Of a stretch of 64,000 bases of DNA, positions 60,907 through 64,000 are shown piece by piece. The translations under genes were made by a program, and so were the position numbers. The stretch covers positions 1 to 64,000 of the forward strand of contig CANRNS010000002.1 of NCBI GenBank assembly GCA_947632055.1. The letters run 5' to 3'. Below the pieces are notes generated by a model, which was not told where the DNA came from, ran no database searches, and saw only the letters and a list, made by a program, of their open reading frames with translations. The stretch is from an uncultured Akkermansia sp. GTDB lineage: Bacteria > Verrucomicrobiota > Verrucomicrobiia > Verrucomicrobiales > Akkermansiaceae. Every line of letters begins with the position of its first letter. Within the stretch, counting starts at the first letter, position 1.

Positions 60907-62088
60907 TTAACGGTACGATGCCTGATAAATGGCCACGCAGTCTTCAATACTGAGCGGCAGCGGGTCATGTTCAAAAAGCCAACCCATGGCGCTCTTTGCA
61001 TTGTGCGCCATCGTTTCAAACTCGTCCGGACTGATGCCGTAGTCGCTCATCTTCAGGTCTGCCACTCCGCATGCCTCCTGCAGAGCTTTCAAAGCCGTCA
61101 AAAAGTCCTCCGGCTTCTCGGCCGTCTGCATTCCCAGCGCCTGCGCCATGCGAACAAAACGATCTGCCTGCGCACCGCGATCAATGAAATGCTTGTAATA
61201 GGCGAGTGAAATCATGATGAGGCCTGCGCCATGAGGCAACTCTTGGTGGTAAGCGGACAACGCATGCTCCAGCGAGTGCTCGCTCGTGCAGGTGCCTACC
61301 ACCATCTGCACCCCGGATAGCCAGTTGCCGAAAGCCACACGTTCGCGATCCGGCAGTGATTGGCCATCTCGCACCGTGGCGGCCAGGTACTTGCCCACAT
61401 TCTCAATGGCAGTAATCGCCACCATGTCGCTGATAAGGTTGGCGGTGGAGGCAATGTAGCCTTCTGTACTGTGAAAGAGAGCGTCAAAGCCCTGGTAGGC
61501 GGTAAACTTCGATGGCACAGACAACATGAGTTCCGGATCCACAATGGCTAGCTTCGGGAAAAGATCATGGCCAAAGATGGCTGTTTTTTCATGTGTTTCG
61601 GGGTTGGTAATCACTCCGCCGGAATCCGTCTCCGACCCCGTGCCGGCCGTCGTTGTAACGGCAATGATAGGCAATGGCGTATTGACAATGGGTTTACCCT
61701 TGCCCGTGCCCGGCACAATGTAGTCCCATAAGTCCCCACCATTCGTGGCCATCACCGCCATGCCTTTGGCCGCATCCATGCAGCTCCCGCCACCAAGGGC
61801 TACAATAAAATCACAGCCATTGTCCCGCGCAAAGCGCCCTCCTTCCTCCACCGTGGCTTTCAGTGGGTTGGCCTGCACTTTATCAAAGACCACACTTTCC
61901 ACCCCTGCAAGCTTGAGCTGCTCCACCGTGCGATCCAGGTATCCATTTGCTCGAGTGGACTTGCCATTGGATATGACCACCATGGCCTTTTTGCCCGGCA
62001 TCGGCTGCTCATGCAATTCATTCAACACCCCCGCGCCAAACATCGTGCGCGTGGGGACATCAAAGCTGTATCGTGTCTGCGTTTTCAT
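60907..62088 (-). CDS. Iron-containing alcohol dehydrogenase
   Basis: IVALGGGSCMDAAKGMAVMATNGGD; TTTAGTGSETDSGGVITN; EHSLEHALSAYHQELPHGAGL. Confidence 0.95.
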   Translation of the reverse strand: MKTQTRYSFDVPTRTMFGAGVLNELHEQPMPGKKAMVVISNGKSTRANGYLDRTVEQLKLAGVESVVFDKVQANPLKATVEEGGRFARDNGCDFIVALGGGSCMDAAKGMAVMATNGGDLWDYIVPGTGKGKPIVNTPLPIIAVTTTAGTGSETDSGGVITNPETHEKTAIFGHDLFPKLAIVDPELMLSVPSKFTAYQGFDALFHSTEGYIASTANLISDMVAITAIENVGKYLAATVRDGQSLPDRERVAFGNWLSGVQMVVGTCTSEHSLEHALSAYHQELPHGAGLIMISLAYYKHFIDRGAQADRFVRMAQALGMQTAEKPEDFLTALKALQEACGVADLKMSDYGISPDEFETMAHNAKSAMGWLFEHDPLPLSIEDCVAIYQASYR

Positions 62089-62525
62089 ATGCTCCGCATT
62101 ATACAGCTTCATCCAGCTTGAAGTCAAGACTCTCCAAAAACAACAACCCACGCGGAGGAACGTCTCAACGAGCCTTCTTCAGCCCGTCCAGCCGCTTCTT
62201 CAGCTCGATAACATTGTGTGCTTTTTTTCATACTTCTCCCCATATTCAAGGCAGCTGCTCGTATGACCCGATATATTCAATAACATTCTTGCGATTGCAC
62301 GCAATGGACGGATCTCGTTCTCCAGTTTTTTGCTATCCCCCTCGGATACGGCGATCATACGCCTCTGATCCTGCGAAGGTCATCGTTGCATCACTTTTTC
62401 ATATCTTCCCGACCCAAAGCTTTGCCCCATTTCAAACGACATATTTTTCATGGACGATGCGCCGTTTCGCGGGATGATACAATTTACAGTTGAATCTCCA
62501 TGGCGTCGGGTGCATAATTTTCCTC

Positions 62526-63296
62526 ATGCAGAGTGAAAACAGAAGTTCATGGTGTATCGCGTTTAACTTCGCCGGTGTGCCTACCACCATCCACCCGTCA
62601 TCATGGCTTGTGCTGCTGATCCTTGGCGGCGCTTTTTCCTCGGACACATCCAGCATACTCCCTGCTCTTCTTTTCGCGCTCTTGGGCATGCTCTGTCTAT
62701 TGGTGCACGAATACGGGCACGCCTTCGTGTGCCGCTGGCTTGGCGGCGGTCCCTCAGTCGTGCATATCGCTTCGCTTGGCGGTGTGACAAGCAGCGCCTA
62801 TCCTCCAACCACGCGCCTTGGGCACATCCTCATGGTGCTGGCGGGTCCCGGAGCATCGCTGTTACTGGGCTTAGTAGGTGGAGTCATTTTTGGTCTGTTG
62901 ATCCACGATGTGCGTGCCGGGGTCCTATTTTCCCTGCTATCGCCCTTTCTCGGAGTCTTTGATGCTGCTCCATGGCTTGGACAGGAAGTGCTTTTGCCAG
63001 TGCAGGAGGCTCTGTCGACTAACCTCCTGTCCTATTACCCATTCGTGACCTTTCTCATTCTTTTCGAAATTTGCATGTGGTGGAGTCTTATCAATTTGCT
63101 GCCGATTTTCCCACTGGATGGCGGGCAAACGTTTCTGCTCATCTCACGCAGTGAATCTCTCACCGCATATGTTGGCGTTGCCATCTCGGCCATTCTCGTC
63201 GTTATCTGCCTTGTCCACTTCCTGATTTTCTCGCTGCTGCTTGCCATCTATTTTCTCTACCTCAATTACCAGTTCTTGCGCTCGCACCGCAGATGA
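62526..63296 (+). CDS. M50-family site-2-type membrane metalloprotease
   Basis: LLVHEYGHAFVCRWLG (HExxH); NLLPIFPLDGGQ. Confidence 0.9.
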   Translation: MQSENRSSWCIAFNFAGVPTTIHPSSWLVLLILGGAFSSDTSSILPALLFALLGMLCLLVHEYGHAFVCRWLGGGPSVVHIASLGGVTSSAYPPTTRLGHILMVLAGPGASLLLGLVGGVIFGLLIHDVRAGVLFSLLSPFLGVFDAAPWLGQEVLLPVQEALSTNLLSYYPFVTFLILFEICMWWSLINLLPIFPLDGGQTFLLISRSESLTAYVGVAISAILVVICLVHFLIFSLLLAIYFLYLNYQFLRSHRR

Positions 63297-63375
63297 CTGT
63301 GCGATCCGCCGGACGTACAAGCGGCTGTATTGAATCTTGACAAGCGCATGCAGATAGTGCATTCTTGGCTTGATT

Positions 63376-64000
63376 ATGACTTTTGCCGAGTTAGGGATAT
63401 GCCCGGAAATACTGGAAGCAATCGAAGTGCTGGGGTTTGAGGAACCCTCGCCGATTCAATGCCTAGCCATACCACCAGCGCTGGGCGGAAAGGATGTCGT
63501 GGGGCTCTCGCACACGGGATCGGGAAAAACGCTCGCCTTTACCATACCGGCTTTGGAGAAAATTGAACCAGGACTGCAAGAGCTGCAGGTGTTATGCCTG
63601 GCGCCCACCCGGGAACTGGCCGTGCAGATCAGCCGCGAGGTGGATAAATTGGCTCTCTTTTTAGAGGGAGTTTCCGCCGCACCCATTTACGGCGGCGCCT
63701 CTTTCGGACCGCAACTCGCTGCGCTGCGTCGCGGAACACCCTTCGTCGTCGGCACCCCCGGACGCGTGATGGACCTCATGGAGCAAGGCGAGCTGCGCAC
63801 GGACAAAATCAGCATGCTCATCTTGGACGAGGCCGACGAGATGCTGGATATGGGCTTTGCCGAAGAGATCGACCGCATCGTGGCGGCGCTGCCGAAGAAA
63901 CGCCAGACGCTCTTCTTCTCCGCCACCATGTCGCCGGCAATTCGCGCGCTCATCGGCCAGCTCTCCGCCAACCCGGAGGAAATCTGCATCGAGCGTCCCG
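63376..64000 (+). CDS. DEAD-box RNA helicase (truncated by window end)
   Basis: Translated from sequence: MTFAELGICPEILEAIEVLGFEEPSPIQCLAIPPALGGKDVVGLSHTGSGKTLAF...PTRELAVQ...TPGRVMDL...DEADEMLDMGF...SATMS. Confidence 0.95.
   Translation, partial: MTFAELGICPEILEAIEVLGFEEPSPIQCLAIPPALGGKDVVGLSHTGSGKTLAFTIPALEKIEPGLQELQVLCLAPTRELAVQISREVDKLALFLEGVSAAPIYGGASFGPQLAALRRGTPFVVGTPGRVMDLMEQGELRTDKISMLILDEADEMLDMGFAEEIDRIVAALPKKRQTLFFSATMSPAIRALIGQLSANPEEICIERP

Overview
This 64-kb bacterial chromosomal window is densely coded, mostly housekeeping, with some accessory loci. It looks like a Verrucomicrobiota/PVC-type genome; that is inference from gene content, not proof. From left to right it contains: a 3,6-dideoxyhexose/O-antigen sugar cluster (rfbG x2, rfbH, two paralogous NAD-dependent epimerase/reductases); a receptor-like Ser/Thr kinase plus ROK-type kinase pair; queG, a Zn-metallopeptidase, a thioredoxin-like lipoprotein and trpS; gmk, yicC, holB-like, pheA, metH and nuoA; a 1000-aa ankyrin/L,D-transpeptidase fusion; a HAD hydrolase; comEC, mini-RNase III, nuoC and nuoB; a cysJ-like flavoprotein reductase with a nonsense-mutated partial copy nearby; an M42 peptidase; a histone H1-like ORF running into a DksA/TraR ORF through an A9 slippery run; rpmG, rpsR, folE2; a large unknown protein; lipA; an AP2-like small protein; birA; an octaheme cytochrome; two tandem Amidase_3 genes; metK; nitroreductase, ridA, coaC-like, galK, SSS transporter; a BASS transporter; a pgpH-like 7TM-HD protein; ispE; an AhbA/B-like protein; rpmI, rplT; a CMD-cupin protein; Fe-ADH; an M50 protease; and a truncated DEAD-box helicase. 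The observations I would check first are: (1) a candidate -1 programmed frameshift (A AAA AAG followed directly by TAA) joining the histone-like and DksA-like ORFs; (2) a recurrent promoter architecture (TTGACA-N16-18-TAnnnT-N6-10-start codon) implying leaderless or near-leaderless mRNAs for about 15 genes; (3) a three-copy 26-nt intergenic hairpin family with a compensatory base-pair change; (4) a tandem amidase paralog lacking the catalytic Glu; (5) an ankyrin-YkuD fusion with no visible signal peptide; (6) a decaying cysJ fragment. No CRISPR array, rRNA, tRNA or transposase was recognised. All homology calls are by eye from motifs; no searches were run.
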